Assembly: GCF_004000925.1 (NCBI RefSeq)
Contig: NZ_BIME01000005.1
Coordinates: 310,001 to 374,000, forward strand
From: Paenibacillus illinoisensis NBRC 15959
GTDB lineage: Bacteria; Bacillota; Bacilli; Paenibacillales; Paenibacillaceae
DNA length: 64,000 nucleotides
Direction: 5' to 3'
Within the stretch, counting starts at the first letter, position 1, and every line of letters starts with the position of its first letter. This document shows positions 34,641-42,594 of the stretch, piece after piece. The position numbers and the translations under genes are program-made. The notes beneath the pieces are model-generated. The model had not been told where the DNA came from. It saw only the letters and a program-made list of their open reading frames with translations, and ran no database searches.

Positions 34641-35225
34641 ATGAACCATGTACCTTATGTAGTTGAACAGACAACCCGCGGTGAGCGGAGCTATGATATT
34701 TATTCACGTTTGCTGAAAGATCGAATCATTATGGTGTCCGGGGAGATTGAGGATCAGATGGCAAATGCCATTGTGGCCCAGCTTCTGTTTCTGACCGCAG
34801 AGGACCCCGAAAAGGATATCCAGATGTACATCAACAGTCCGGGTGGATCTGTTACAGCCGGATTTTCAATCTATGACACGATGCAATTTGTGAAGCCGGA
34901 TATTTCAACGATCTGCACTGGCATGGCCGCGAGTTTCGGTACGATTCTGCTGGTAGGGGGAACCAAAGGAAAACGGCTCGCTCTGCCGAACAGTGAGATT
35001 ATGATCCATCAACCCCATGGGGGTACGCGCGGGCAGGCATCGGATATGCTGATTCATGCCAATCGGATCATTCAGCACCGTCAGCGGCTCAACGAGCTGT
35101 TAGCGAACCATACAGGGCAACCGCTGGAGCGCATTGAGAAAGATTCGGATCGCGATTATTTCCTGACCGCAGCGGAAGCGGTGGAATATGGCCTGGTGGA
35201 TAAAGTAATATCCAGAACGGATTAA
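34641..35225 (+). CDS. clpP: ATP-dependent Clp protease proteolytic subunit (second-type ClpP)
   Basis: A 194-residue serine protease subunit that forms the Clp barrel. The catalytic triad is visible: Ser98 ('GMAASFG'), His123 ('MIHQPHGG') and Asp172 ('DSDRDYF'). '[20 protein letters not shown]' is also conserved. Recalled B. subtilis ClpP has SMGAFLL and HQPLGGAQGQATE where this has SFGTILL and [13 protein letters not shown]. That, and its position behind a sigma factor gene, suggests a paralogue beside a housekeeping ClpP elsewhere. GGGAGGCGAC precedes ATG 34641. The pair is probably one operon, ended by the terminator at 35263-35299. Confidence 0.93.
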   Translation: MNHVPYVVEQTTRGERSYDIYSRLLKDRIIMVSGEIEDQMANAIVAQLLFLTAEDPEKDIQMYINSPGGSVTAGFSIYDTMQFVKPDISTICTGMAASFGTILLVGGTKGKRLALPNSEIMIHQPHGGTRGQASDMLIHANRIIQHRQRLNELLANHTGQPLERIEKDSDRDYFLTAAEAVEYGLVDKVISRTD

Positions 35226-35262
35226 GCAAGTAGCCCTATAATGTACACCTTAAAAACATCTC

Positions 35263-35299
35263 AAGAGCCTGGAAGGTCATTTGATCTTCCGGGCTCTTT
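35263..35299 (+). terminator. Intrinsic terminator after clpP
   Basis: AAGAGCCTGGAAG pairs with CTTCCGGGCTCTTT, with a short T-run at the end. Confidence 0.8.
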
Positions 35300-35357
35300 G
35301 GTTCGTTTACTGTAATTCCATTGTGGATGTCAGTTAATCAGTGGAAACATACGGGAG

Positions 35358-36782
35358 CTAATTCATCCTTTTAACAAGTTCCATGAGTCGGTTCATCCCT
35401 TCGCGAATCTGCTGTTCGTGTGTATAGGAGAAGGACAAACGCAGCTTGCGACTGGCAGAAGCATCAGAAGGATCAAATACTGTTCCGGGGACAAAGGCGA
35501 CGGAATGTTCCATGCACTGGTGAAGCAACCGTCCTGTATCGCTGCCTTCCGGAAGCTCCGCCCAGATGTTGAGCCCGCCCTCAGGCCGGGTCCAATTCCA
35601 ATCTGTTTCTTGCAGACATTTTTCCATGACTTCCATCCGTAATTGTATGGCGGTGCGCAGCTTCGACAGGTGCTGATGCATGCGCGGAGATTGAAAGTAA
35701 CGGAGAAACAGCTTCTGATTCAGAAGGGGAGTTCCGTTATCAGCCAATGCTTTCACCGCCTGCAGTCCTGGCATAAACCGGGGACGGCACATTATTGCCG
35801 CAATACGCAGACCCGGCGCGACATATTTGCTGTAGCTGCGAATGTAGAGCGTATGTCCTGTCGTATCGTACGTAAAAATTGGCGCAGGAGGCTTCTCCTT
35901 AAAATAAATATCGTACGTGCTGTCATCTTCAACGAGAAAACATCCATATTGTTCGGCAAGTTCGGGAAGCTGTTTCCGCTGTTCGGTTGGGATATTCATG
36001 CCGGTCGGATTCTGAAAGGTTGGCGTCATGTAAAAAACGCGGGGCTTCTCCGTCTTCATCAGATGCTCAATCTGTTCCAGATCATAACCCTCCGGGTGTA
36101 TATCCGTGAAGATCAGGCGTGCACCCTGTTTGCGGAAAATTTCCATGGCAGGGCCGTAGGTCGGCCTTTCCATCAGGACACGGTCCCCCGGTCTGACCAG
36201 ACTTCGGGAGATCAGATCAATGGCCTGCTGCGCTCCTGTGGTAATAAGTACTTCTTCTGCTGAGATATAAAATCGTTCTTTCAGTGTCAGATGGCTTGCC
36301 AGCGCACTACGCAGTTCCACATCACCCTGAATGGTTGAATATGTGCCGAGCAGCCGGGGATACTGATCCAGCAAATCCCGCATGAGTTCCCCCCAGTAAC
36401 GGTTGGGCAGCAGGGCGGGATCAATCAGTGACTTGGAAAATTGATATTCCGCTTCAAGAGATTGCACGCGCGCGAGTGAGTCCCAGTGCAGCCAGGCGGA
36501 TACAGCAGGGTCATCTGCCTGGTCCGCTACAGGCGAAGGATCAGCAGGGCTGACATAATAACCGGACTTGTCCTTAACGTACACATTCCCGCGTTCCTTC
36601 AGTTCCTGATAGGCTTTGAACACCGTAAGCCGATGTACACCGAGCTGCTCGGACAGGCTTCGCACCGAAGGGAGCTTTTCATGTTCGGCCCACTCTCCCG
36701 CCTCAATACGCACCACGAGATAATGAACCACCTGTTCATATAGTTTAAGGCTGTTATCTGTCATCAACATGGCTTTGCCCAC
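35358..36782 (-). CDS. MocR-type regulator (GntR HTH fused to aminotransferase domain)
   Basis: A protein of ~474 residues. The N-terminal GntR winged helix ('KLPSVRSLSEQLGVHRLTVFKAYQELKERG', residues ~25-75) is fused to a fold-type-I aminotransferase-like domain with 'YMTPTFQNPTGMNIPTEQRKQL', 'DDSTYDIYF' and the PLP-lysine region 'YIRSYSKYVAPGLRIA'. MocR proteins bind PLP or PLP adducts as effector and usually regulate a divergent neighbour, here the EamA exporter. AAAAGGAG is best spaced for GTG 36782; GTG 36791 and ATG 36770 are alternatives. Direct repeats in the intergenic region are the likely operator. Confidence 0.9.
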   Translation of the reverse strand: MGKAMLMTDNSLKLYEQVVHYLVVRIEAGEWAEHEKLPSVRSLSEQLGVHRLTVFKAYQELKERGNVYVKDKSGYYVSPADPSPVADQADDPAVSAWLHWDSLARVQSLEAEYQFSKSLIDPALLPNRYWGELMRDLLDQYPRLLGTYSTIQGDVELRSALASHLTLKERFYISAEEVLITTGAQQAIDLISRSLVRPGDRVLMERPTYGPAMEIFRKQGARLIFTDIHPEGYDLEQIEHLMKTEKPRVFYMTPTFQNPTGMNIPTEQRKQLPELAEQYGCFLVEDDSTYDIYFKEKPPAPIFTYDTTGHTLYIRSYSKYVAPGLRIAAIMCRPRFMPGLQAVKALADNGTPLLNQKLFLRYFQSPRMHQHLSKLRTAIQLRMEVMEKCLQETDWNWTRPEGGLNIWAELPEGSDTGRLLHQCMEHSVAFVPGTVFDPSDASASRKLRLSFSYTHEQQIREGMNRLMELVKRMN

Positions 36783-36828
36783 CCGACTCACGCTCCTTTT
36801 GGACTCTATTGTAACAGGAAATGAGCGG

Positions 36829-36886
36829 ATTCTGTTCTGTTTTCGTCATTCTGTTCTGTAGACAGTGCTATATGATGGAGAACAGA
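36829..36886. promoter_or_regulatory. Likely MocR operator: repeated TTCTGTTCTGT boxes
   Basis: ATTCTGTTCTGT occurs twice as an exact direct repeat, at 36829-36840 and 36848-36859 (19-base period), and its core appears inverted as AGAACAGA at 36879-36886. MocR regulators bind direct repeats, and the boxes flank a TATGAT -10 at 36871-36876 of the exporter promoter. The arrangement strongly suggests an operator. Confidence 0.75.
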
Positions 36887-36902
36887 TAAAGGAGGGGCTA
36901 GC

Positions 36903-37841
36903 ATGGTTGCAGCAGCATTTACAGTAATGTGTCTTATTTTTGGAACAACGTTCCTGGCGATTAAAATTGGGGTCGAGGCAGGCATGCCGCCTTTTCTATC
37001 GGCCGGATTACGTTTTATCATTGCAGGTGCATTGATGTTTGCATGGATGTGGATGAAAGGGAAGGTAAGTCTGTCCCTGCTGTGGAGAAAAGAAATGCTC
37101 CTGACCGGAGCTGGGCTGACCTTTGGTACGTTTGCCACTTTATATTGGGCAGAGCAATATGTCAGCTCAGGCGTTGGGGCTATTTTATCAGCTACCGGGC
37201 CGTTGATGATTATGGTGATGCAAACTGCTCTGTTGCGGCAGAAAACCTCTGCTCGCATGATTGCAGGCTGCCTGATCGGTTTCGGGGGCGTTGTGCTTGT
37301 CGTTTTACCCGGTGTATCCATTGGCGGGAGTTCACTGTGGTTGTGGGGGTGTATCGCCGTACTTGTGGGAGAAGTATGCTATTCGGCAGGCGCACTGTAC
37401 TCCAAGAAGGTGATCAACCAGTTCAAGGAAGCAAGTCCCGTAGCGATTAATGCCGTACAGATGATGTATGGAGGCTTGCTGTTATCCGGGCTCTCGGCGG
37501 TGACGGAATCGTGGAGCACTTCTGGACTGGTCTGGGCTCCGGCGATCTTGTCCCTGATCTACTTGACGGTGATTGGTTCAATGGTAGGGCATAGCCTGTT
37601 CTACTGGATCATGTCGCGTACCAACCCGCTGTTCCCGGCAACCTGGCTGTACATTTCTCCTCCGATTGCGGTCGGTCTTGGAGCGGTTGTCTATGGTGAA
37701 CATGTAAGCTGGATCACCTGGATCGGTGTGGTGCTTGTGGTATCCGGCTTGCTGGCGATGAATGAGAACGTGATGAGCTGGCTGAAGAGAGGTAAACGAG
37801 CCAATTCATTGGTGCAAACTTCCAAACCTGTGGTAAAATAG
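36903..37841 (+). CDS. EamA-family (DMT superfamily) transporter
   Basis: A 312-residue protein with ten predicted membrane helices in two EamA repeats, e.g. 'VMCLIFGTTFLAIKIGVEAGMPPFLSAGLRFI' and 'SLIYLTVIGSMVGHSLFYWIMSRTNPLFPATWLYISPPIAVGLG'. These usually export metabolites or amino acids. AAAGGAGGGG precedes ATG 36903. Divergence from a MocR regulator with repeats between them is a common arrangement and suggests the exporter is the regulated target. The substrate is unknown. Confidence 0.9.
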   Translation: MVAAAFTVMCLIFGTTFLAIKIGVEAGMPPFLSAGLRFIIAGALMFAWMWMKGKVSLSLLWRKEMLLTGAGLTFGTFATLYWAEQYVSSGVGAILSATGPLMIMVMQTALLRQKTSARMIAGCLIGFGGVVLVVLPGVSIGGSSLWLWGCIAVLVGEVCYSAGALYSKKVINQFKEASPVAINAVQMMYGGLLLSGLSAVTESWSTSGLVWAPAILSLIYLTVIGSMVGHSLFYWIMSRTNPLFPATWLYISPPIAVGLGAVVYGEHVSWITWIGVVLVVSGLLAMNENVMSWLKRGKRANSLVQTSKPVVK

Positions 37842-37877
37842 GTGTTACCTTTTTTACAAGGAATGAGGTGATGAATC

Positions 37878-38213
37878 ATGTTGAACAAACAAAGACTCGG
37901 TGCAATATTTCTGTTCGCGGGAATTATCCTTTATGGCATTATTCATATTGCGACCATTATGCATTTTCCATCCGTAACGGTCTGGACCAGCACGTGGGGG
38001 CATTATTTTGAAGCTTTGTCCGAAACGGGTGGTTGGGTTGGATTCGTTATGGCTCTGCTTTTGTTTGTTACAGGGCTCGTACTCCTGCTGACGGTTCTCA
38101 TGGGTTCCTTTTCCAAAGGGAAAATGATGCAGGAGATCAGGGAACGTGACCGTAAGTTTGATGAGCAGTACGGAAGCAACATACGAGGTTCATATGACGG
38201 CCAAGATCGATAA
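37878..38213 (+). CDS. Small membrane protein of unknown function
   Basis: A 111-residue protein with two or three hydrophobic segments ('LGAIFLFAGIILYGIIHIATIM', 'WGHYFEALSETGGWVGFVMALLLFVTGLVLLLTVLMG') and a charged C-terminal tail ('EIRERDRKFDEQYGS'), likely cytoplasmic. I do not recognise a family. ATG 37878 follows GAGGTGATG. It starts 36 bases after the EamA gene, so it may be cotranscribed, and is followed by a 27-codon frame. Confidence 0.7.
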   Translation: MLNKQRLGAIFLFAGIILYGIIHIATIMHFPSVTVWTSTWGHYFEALSETGGWVGFVMALLLFVTGLVLLLTVLMGSFSKGKMMQEIRERDRKFDEQYGSNIRGSYDGQDR

Positions 38214-38237
38214 AAGCAGGTAAAAGGGGAGAGTAGC

Positions 38238-38321
38238 ATGATCAAATTTTACGCAACGATCTGTTCGGCATTTACTCTCTCGCTCCTTGCTAACTGGGTG
38301 GATCGCTATCCAATCCGGTGA
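38238..38321 (+). CDS. Possible 27-residue small membrane-active protein
   Basis: ATG 38238 has a very good ribosome site (AAAGGGGAG at 38223-38232) and opens a 27-codon frame: a hydrophobic core (YATICSAFTLSLLANWV) ends in charged 'DRYPIR'. It lies 24 bases after the preceding gene and just ahead of the terminator at 38336-38386, so it would be the last cistron of that transcript. Size and hydrophobicity fit a small single-helix membrane protein. Evidence is position and ribosome site only. Confidence 0.45.
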   Translation: MIKFYATICSAFTLSLLANWVDRYPIR

Positions 38322-38335
38322 TACAACCAAAACAA

Positions 38336-38386
38336 AAACAGCCTCTGGTTCAGCGAGTTTATTCGCTGCCCAGGGCTGTTTTTTTT
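38336..38386. terminator. Intrinsic terminator between the EamA transcript and the Cof-type gene
   Basis: AAACAGCCT...CAGCGA pairs with TCGCTG...AGGGCTGTTT; T-run on the + strand at 38379-38386 and A-run on the left, so it can work in both directions. Confidence 0.85.
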
Positions 38387-38412
38387 ACCATATGATTAGC
38401 GTTATCGCATTA

Positions 38413-39213
38413 CTAAGCGTTCAGCACAAATTTCTCAATGACCTGCTTCACGCCGTCTTCGTTGTTGCTTGCCGTAATGTAATCTGCCAGTTCTTTGAGA
38501 GCAGGGATCGCATTGCCCATAGCCACGCCAAGGCCGGCAACCTCCAGCATTTCATGGTCATTCCAGGAATCACCGATCGCAATGCATTCGCTCAATTGGT
38601 GACCAAAGTGATCCGCCAGGAATGTAAGGGCATGGCCTTTGGTACCTTCGCGATGCATGATCTCGAGGAAGTATGGTTTGGACTTGGTGATATGGACTTC
38701 TGGTCCAAGCAATTCACGCAGGTCAACGGCCACTTTATCCAGATAGTCTGGCTCATCGATGATAAGCAATTTTGGTGTTTGTTGTTCAATAACTTTGATG
38801 AAGTCCGGCTCGATATGGTACTGGGTACCATTCAGCTTCGCATAATCACGCAGTTTGTCGTTCTCTTCGCGAGCATACAGCTTGTCATCAATGTACGTTT
38901 GAAGATGGAGATTGTTCTCCAGGCAGTAGTCGTACAATTTGCGGGAAGCTTCTTGCGGTACATAGCGCTCATAGAGTACTTTCTCGTCCAGCAGGTTTTT
39001 GACCAAAGCGCCTTGATACGTAATGATTGGCACGTTTAATCCCGTTTGGCGAGCAAGTGCTTGTGCAGAAGCATAGGCACGTCCTGTTGCCAGGGTAACA
39101 ACCACACCATGAGCAACCGCTTGCTCCAATGCCGATTGTGTTGCAGGGGTTACTTCCTTGTTGTCGTTGATGAGGGTATCATCGATGTCGATTGCCATCA
39201 GTTTGTAAGCCAT
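38413..39213 (-). CDS. Cof-type HAD-IIB phosphatase
   Basis: A 266-residue HAD hydrolase. Motif I is 'MAIDIDDTLIN' with the nucleophile Asp, motif II 'TLATGRAYASAQAL', the IIB cap follows, then 'KGHALTFLADHFG', and motif IV 'AIGDSWNDHEMLEVAGLGVAMGNA'. These cytosolic enzymes dephosphorylate sugar phosphates, pyridoxal phosphate or nucleotides with broad specificity. AAAAGGAGAG is 7-8 bases before ATG 39213. The upstream in-frame ATG (39249) has no site. Confidence 0.92.
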   Translation of the reverse strand: MAYKLMAIDIDDTLINDNKEVTPATQSALEQAVAHGVVVTLATGRAYASAQALARQTGLNVPIITYQGALVKNLLDEKVLYERYVPQEASRKLYDYCLENNLHLQTYIDDKLYAREENDKLRDYAKLNGTQYHIEPDFIKVIEQQTPKLLIIDEPDYLDKVAVDLRELLGPEVHITKSKPYFLEIMHREGTKGHALTFLADHFGHQLSECIAIGDSWNDHEMLEVAGLGVAMGNAIPALKELADYITASNNEDGVKQVIEKFVLNA

Positions 39214-39267
39214 TTGAGTTTCTCTCCTTTTATCTGTATCTATAATCACGAACGAATGGATCCATAA

Positions 39268-39417
39268 TTACACCAGATCACTCCAAACGCAGAATCATCT
39301 TTCGATCACTGTTATCCCTAGATTTCTTTGAGTCCCTTATGTAAAGGGGAAAATCCAGGGATAAAGGCGAACGCTTTGCTTCTCCAGATTGATTCTGCTT
39401 TTTCCGTTAAAGTGTAA
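39268..39417. repeat. Copy B of the dispersed palindromic element
   Basis: A 150-bp element bounded by TTACAC (39268-39273) and GTGTAA (39412-39417), with an inner perfect 9-base inverted repeat GCAGAATCA (39289-39297) / TGATTCTGC (39390-39398). At its centre, TTATCCCTAGATTT pairs with AAATCCAGGGATAA around CCCTTATGTAAAGGG. It aligns base for base with copy C and with the reverse of copy A. It occupies most of the gap between lplJ and the Cof-type gene, and no open frame is present. Confidence 0.85.
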
Positions 39418-39455
39418 TAAAGGAATTCGTTCTAAAACTATACTTACATCTAAAT

Positions 39456-40457
39456 CTATTCTTCAAGGAAAACGAGGCCAATAAAGTCCTCCAGCTCCAG
39501 GTTACCGAAGTAGTGTTTCACATCAAGGCCTTCAAGTGCCGTACGTACCTCGGATTCCTCATAACGCTTGCCGCGCAGCATATTTTCGATATCAGCTACA
39601 TCGCCTACACCGAAGAAGTCACCAAAGATTTTGATATCCTCGATTCGTCCATCCTTGATGTTCATGCGCAGATCGATAATGCCGACAGGGAATTTGCGGG
39701 TATGCTTCACATTGCTCTCCGGAGACAATCCATAGTTCCAGTCCCAGTTGCTGTAACGCTCAGCGGAGATTTCCTTGATCTTGTCCCAATCCTTCTCCGT
39801 GAGTTCATATTGGGGAACATCCTGCGGCTCCATACGGAAGATGTGGCGTAACAGCTCGTCCCGGAATTGTTCGATGGTCAGGTTGCTGTCAATCAGATCC
39901 CGAATGTTGGCGACCCGGCTGCGTACGGATTTGGTGCTCTTGGATTTGAATTTCTCGGGATTAACATTCAGGGATGCCTGAACATGATCCAGATTAAGGT
40001 CAAACATGAGCGTTCCGTGACTGAACATGCGTCCGCGGGTGGAGAATTGGGCATTACCCGAGATTTTCTTTTCCCCGACTTGCAGATCGTTGCGTCCGGT
40101 CAGCTCGGCATTCACACCAAGCTCCTGCAGAGCTTCCACGACAGGTTGGGTGAACTTGCGGAAATTGTGGAAGGATTGTCCGTCATCCTTGGTAATAAAA
40201 CTGAAATTGAGGTTGCCCAAATCATGGTAGACTGCTCCGCCTCCGGAGAGACGACGTACAACCTGTACACCGTTATCCTGAACATATTCGATGTTGATCT
40301 CTTCGATGGTATTCTGGTGTTTTCCAATAATGATGGAAGGGCGGTTAATGTAAAACAGCAGATAGCTGTCATCCATCGGCAGATGCTTCAAAATGTACTC
40401 CTCAATCGCGAGGTTTACAGAAGGATCTGTAATGCCCTGGTTATCAACAAACAGCAT
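39456..40457 (-). CDS. lplJ: Lipoate-protein ligase
   Basis: Attaches free lipoate (or octanoate) via lipoyl-AMP to lipoyl domains of 2-oxoacid dehydrogenases and GcvH. 333 residues with 'RRLSGGGAVYHDLGNLNFSF' (the RRxSGGGxVxHD motif), 'GRNDLQVGEKKISGNAQF', 'HGTLMF', and the accessory C-terminal domain. B. subtilis LplJ is 331 residues. TGGAGGA lies 7 bases before ATG 40457; ATG 40463 is too close to it. The gene is monocistronic as far as visible. Confidence 0.92.
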   Translation of the reverse strand: MLFVDNQGITDPSVNLAIEEYILKHLPMDDSYLLFYINRPSIIIGKHQNTIEEINIEYVQDNGVQVVRRLSGGGAVYHDLGNLNFSFITKDDGQSFHNFRKFTQPVVEALQELGVNAELTGRNDLQVGEKKISGNAQFSTRGRMFSHGTLMFDLNLDHVQASLNVNPEKFKSKSTKSVRSRVANIRDLIDSNLTIEQFRDELLRHIFRMEPQDVPQYELTEKDWDKIKEISAERYSNWDWNYGLSPESNVKHTRKFPVGIIDLRMNIKDGRIEDIKIFGDFFGVGDVADIENMLRGKRYEESEVRTALEGLDVKHYFGNLELEDFIGLVFLEE

Positions 40458-40582
40458 GGTCATTCCTCCATTAATGTATGTGAGGGACGATGATCCCTTA
40501 TGTAGTGTTGCGCCTGCGAATCAAAATTCCTCTTCTATTGTAATCGAATTGTCGATTGGACACAAAGGAATTGAAGCAGGGA

Positions 40583-40633
40583 ATGGATGGTGTAGGCAAA
40601 TCAGGATTGACCCGTGACAGTTACGCCATCCAT
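40583..40633 (+). other. Hairpin upstream of cobD
   Basis: ATGGATGGTGTA (40583-40594) pairs with TACGCCATCCAT (40622-40633) across a 27-base loop, 37 bases before cobD. It has no T-run and no cobalamin-riboswitch core. It is likely a structured leader or an inverted repeat operator, function unknown. Confidence 0.5.
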
Positions 40634-40669
40634 AATAAAAATGACATGCAGAAAGGATGACGGACAAAA

Positions 40670-41797
40670 ATGAGCGGTATCATTGAAGTTTTTGGACATG
40701 GTGGTGACGTGGAGACTGCTGCGTCAAGATTTGGCGGGAGTCCTGAGGATTTCCTTGATTTTAGTGCAAACATTAACCCTCTGGGTCCGCCCAAGGATGT
40801 TCTGAAGGCGTTGGAGCAAGGGATGCGGGCGATACTTCGTTATCCTGATCCTGCACATCGGACATTGAAATCCTTGCTTGGCGAGCGCCTTGGCCTGTCA
40901 GAGGAATATATATCTATAGGGAATGGAGCTGCGGAAAGCATGGCTCTGATCCTGCTCGGACTCTCTCCCCGGAAGGTGGGCACAGTGGAACCGGGGTTCT
41001 CGGAGTATCGTTCATTGTCCAAGCAATTTGGGGCAGAAATGCATCATGTTCTGGGGCAGGAGGAGCTCGAATGGCGAGCAGCTCCCGAAGATATCGAGAG
41101 GCTGATGGAACAGGTGGACTTGCTGTTTCTTGGACAGCCGAACAATCCCAATGGAGTACAGTATCCGGTTGAAGTATTGCAGCGGCTGGCCCGTCATGCC
41201 GAGAAGACAGATACTGTCCTGGTGATTGATGAGGCATTTATGGATTTCATTCCTGAAACGCAGCGACAATCCCTGGCTTCCCGATTACAGGATTACCCAC
41301 AGGTGATCATCATTCGCTCGATGACCAAATTTTATGCCATTCCGGGTCTTCGGCTTGGCTATGCGATTGGACACCCGGATCTGATTCGTGCCATGACGGA
41401 GAAACAGGTAACCTGGAGTGTCAACGGACTGGCACTGATTGCAGGAGAAGCCTGTCTAGGCAGCGGGAAAGCTTTTGAACGGGAGACGTTGGAACAGGTG
41501 GCGCTTGAACGAGAGAAACTGGCATCCGGCCTGGAGGCCTGTGGATGCGAAGTAACACGCGGGGAAGCGAACTTCTTGCTGGCACGTGTGCCGCGGCCAT
41601 GGACTGCGGCAACCATACAAGCGGCTCTGGGGGAGCGGGGAATTCTGATCCGAAGCTGCGCCATGTACCCTGGACTTGGGGAAAGACATATCCGACTGGC
41701 AGTGAAGGACGCGAAGTCGAATCTTCGTCTGGTGAACGAAATGAGAAGTGTGAGCGGACAAACGAATCCGGTGCCAACGGTCGGGGGGGCGGAGTAA
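40670..41797 (+). CDS. cobD: Threonine-phosphate decarboxylase
   Basis: A PLP enzyme that makes (R)-1-amino-2-propanol phosphate, the linker of the cobalamin lower loop. 375 residues of aminotransferase fold I: 'HGGDVETAASRFG', 'LDFSANINPLGPP', 'GNGAAESMALI', 'FLGQPNNPNG', 'VIDEAFMDF' and the PLP-Lys segment 'RSMTKFYAIPGLRLGYAIG'. Histidinol-phosphate aminotransferase is the closest confusable family, but the SANINPLG motif and cluster context favour CobD. GAAAGGATGA precedes ATG 40670. It overlaps cbiZ (TAATG). Confidence 0.92.
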   Translation: MSGIIEVFGHGGDVETAASRFGGSPEDFLDFSANINPLGPPKDVLKALEQGMRAILRYPDPAHRTLKSLLGERLGLSEEYISIGNGAAESMALILLGLSPRKVGTVEPGFSEYRSLSKQFGAEMHHVLGQEELEWRAAPEDIERLMEQVDLLFLGQPNNPNGVQYPVEVLQRLARHAEKTDTVLVIDEAFMDFIPETQRQSLASRLQDYPQVIIIRSMTKFYAIPGLRLGYAIGHPDLIRAMTEKQVTWSVNGLALIAGEACLGSGKAFERETLEQVALEREKLASGLEACGCEVTRGEANFLLARVPRPWTAATIQAALGERGILIRSCAMYPGLGERHIRLAVKDAKSNLRLVNEMRSVSGQTNPVPTVGGAE

Positions 41798-42594
41798 TGG
41801 CATTGCCATTCTTACAGTACTTTACCCATGCAATTGCAGAGCAAAATGAATATACTTCTTCTGCATGGCCCGGGTTAACCATCAGCGCACATGAACGCCA
41901 TATTCGAGCATCGATCCCTAACCGGGTAAACGCCATTTCGAGTGCCGTGTACGGCGGGAGGATGATCGAGCTGGATCGCATATTCAATATTTACGTAGAC
42001 AGGCATTATCGTTGTGACGACCCGCCGCGTGATATTGCAGACCTCCTGAGGGGGTGGGAGGAACGCACAACAGCATGTGCCGGATTGCTGACAGCGGTTA
42101 AGCTTGAGTACACATCGGTTCAGGAAGTTGTGGGCGATGAAGCAGGGATCTTGTGCTGTACGACAGCAGGTGTATCCAATGCTGCGCGTGCAGGCTCCGC
42201 AAGAACCGTGTTTGATGCTGCAGGGAACATAACTAGCCCAGAGGGAATAGCAGCAGAGTCACCCTACACTCCCGGTACAATTAATATCATGTTATGGATC
42301 AACGGCCGCATGACGCCCGGAGCCATGGTCAATGCCATTCAGACAGCAGTGGAAGCCAAAGCGGCAGCGCTCTCGGATTGCGGTGTAATGGATGCGGAAA
42401 ATGGACTGACTGCAACGGGAACGACGACGGATGCCATTGTGCTGGCCACGAGTCAGGTGGAGGGGAAACCACTGATCTCTTACGCAGGTACAGCCACAGT
42501 GATTGGGGCAGGAATTGGACGTGTCGTCTATGATGCCGTTACCGAAAGTTTGCAAGCTGGACAGGCGTGGAAAGAGAGGAATAGCAAGCGATGA
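41797..42594 (+). CDS. cbiZ: Adenosylcobinamide amidohydrolase (CbiZ)
   Basis: A 265-residue salvage enzyme that removes the aminopropanol side chain from adenosylcobinamide or pseudocobalamin to give adenosylcobyric acid. This lets the cell remodel foreign corrinoids. Family features: 'LLTAVKLEYTSVQEV', 'CCTTAGVSNAARAG', 'GTINIMLWING', 'ENGLTATGTTTDAIVLATS' and 'GAGIGRVVYDAV'. The start ATG 41797 overlaps the cobD stop; an in-frame ATG at 41545 lies deep inside cobD and is rejected. cbiB overlaps its stop by four bases. CbiZ next to CobD and CbiB lets the product re-enter the normal pathway. Confidence 0.92.
   Translation: MALPFLQYFTHAIAEQNEYTSSAWPGLTISAHERHIRASIPNRVNAISSAVYGGRMIELDRIFNIYVDRHYRCDDPPRDIADLLRGWEERTTACAGLLTAVKLEYTSVQEVVGDEAGILCCTTAGVSNAARAGSARTVFDAAGNITSPEGIAAESPYTPGTINIMLWINGRMTPGAMVNAIQTAVEAKAAALSDCGVMDAENGLTATGTTTDAIVLATSQVEGKPLISYAGTATVIGAGIGRVVYDAVTESLQAGQAWKERNSKR

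Noticed and set aside
39289-39398. Reading the palindromic elements as ordinary intrinsic terminators
   Set aside because: They lack T-runs, are 150-190 bp long, share sequence outside the stem, and have matching ends at all three loci.
41545-41796. Longer form of CbiZ starting at 41545
   Set aside because: That extension lies wholly inside cobD in another frame. The overlapping TAATG at 41795-41799 is the normal coupled start and gives the family's usual length.
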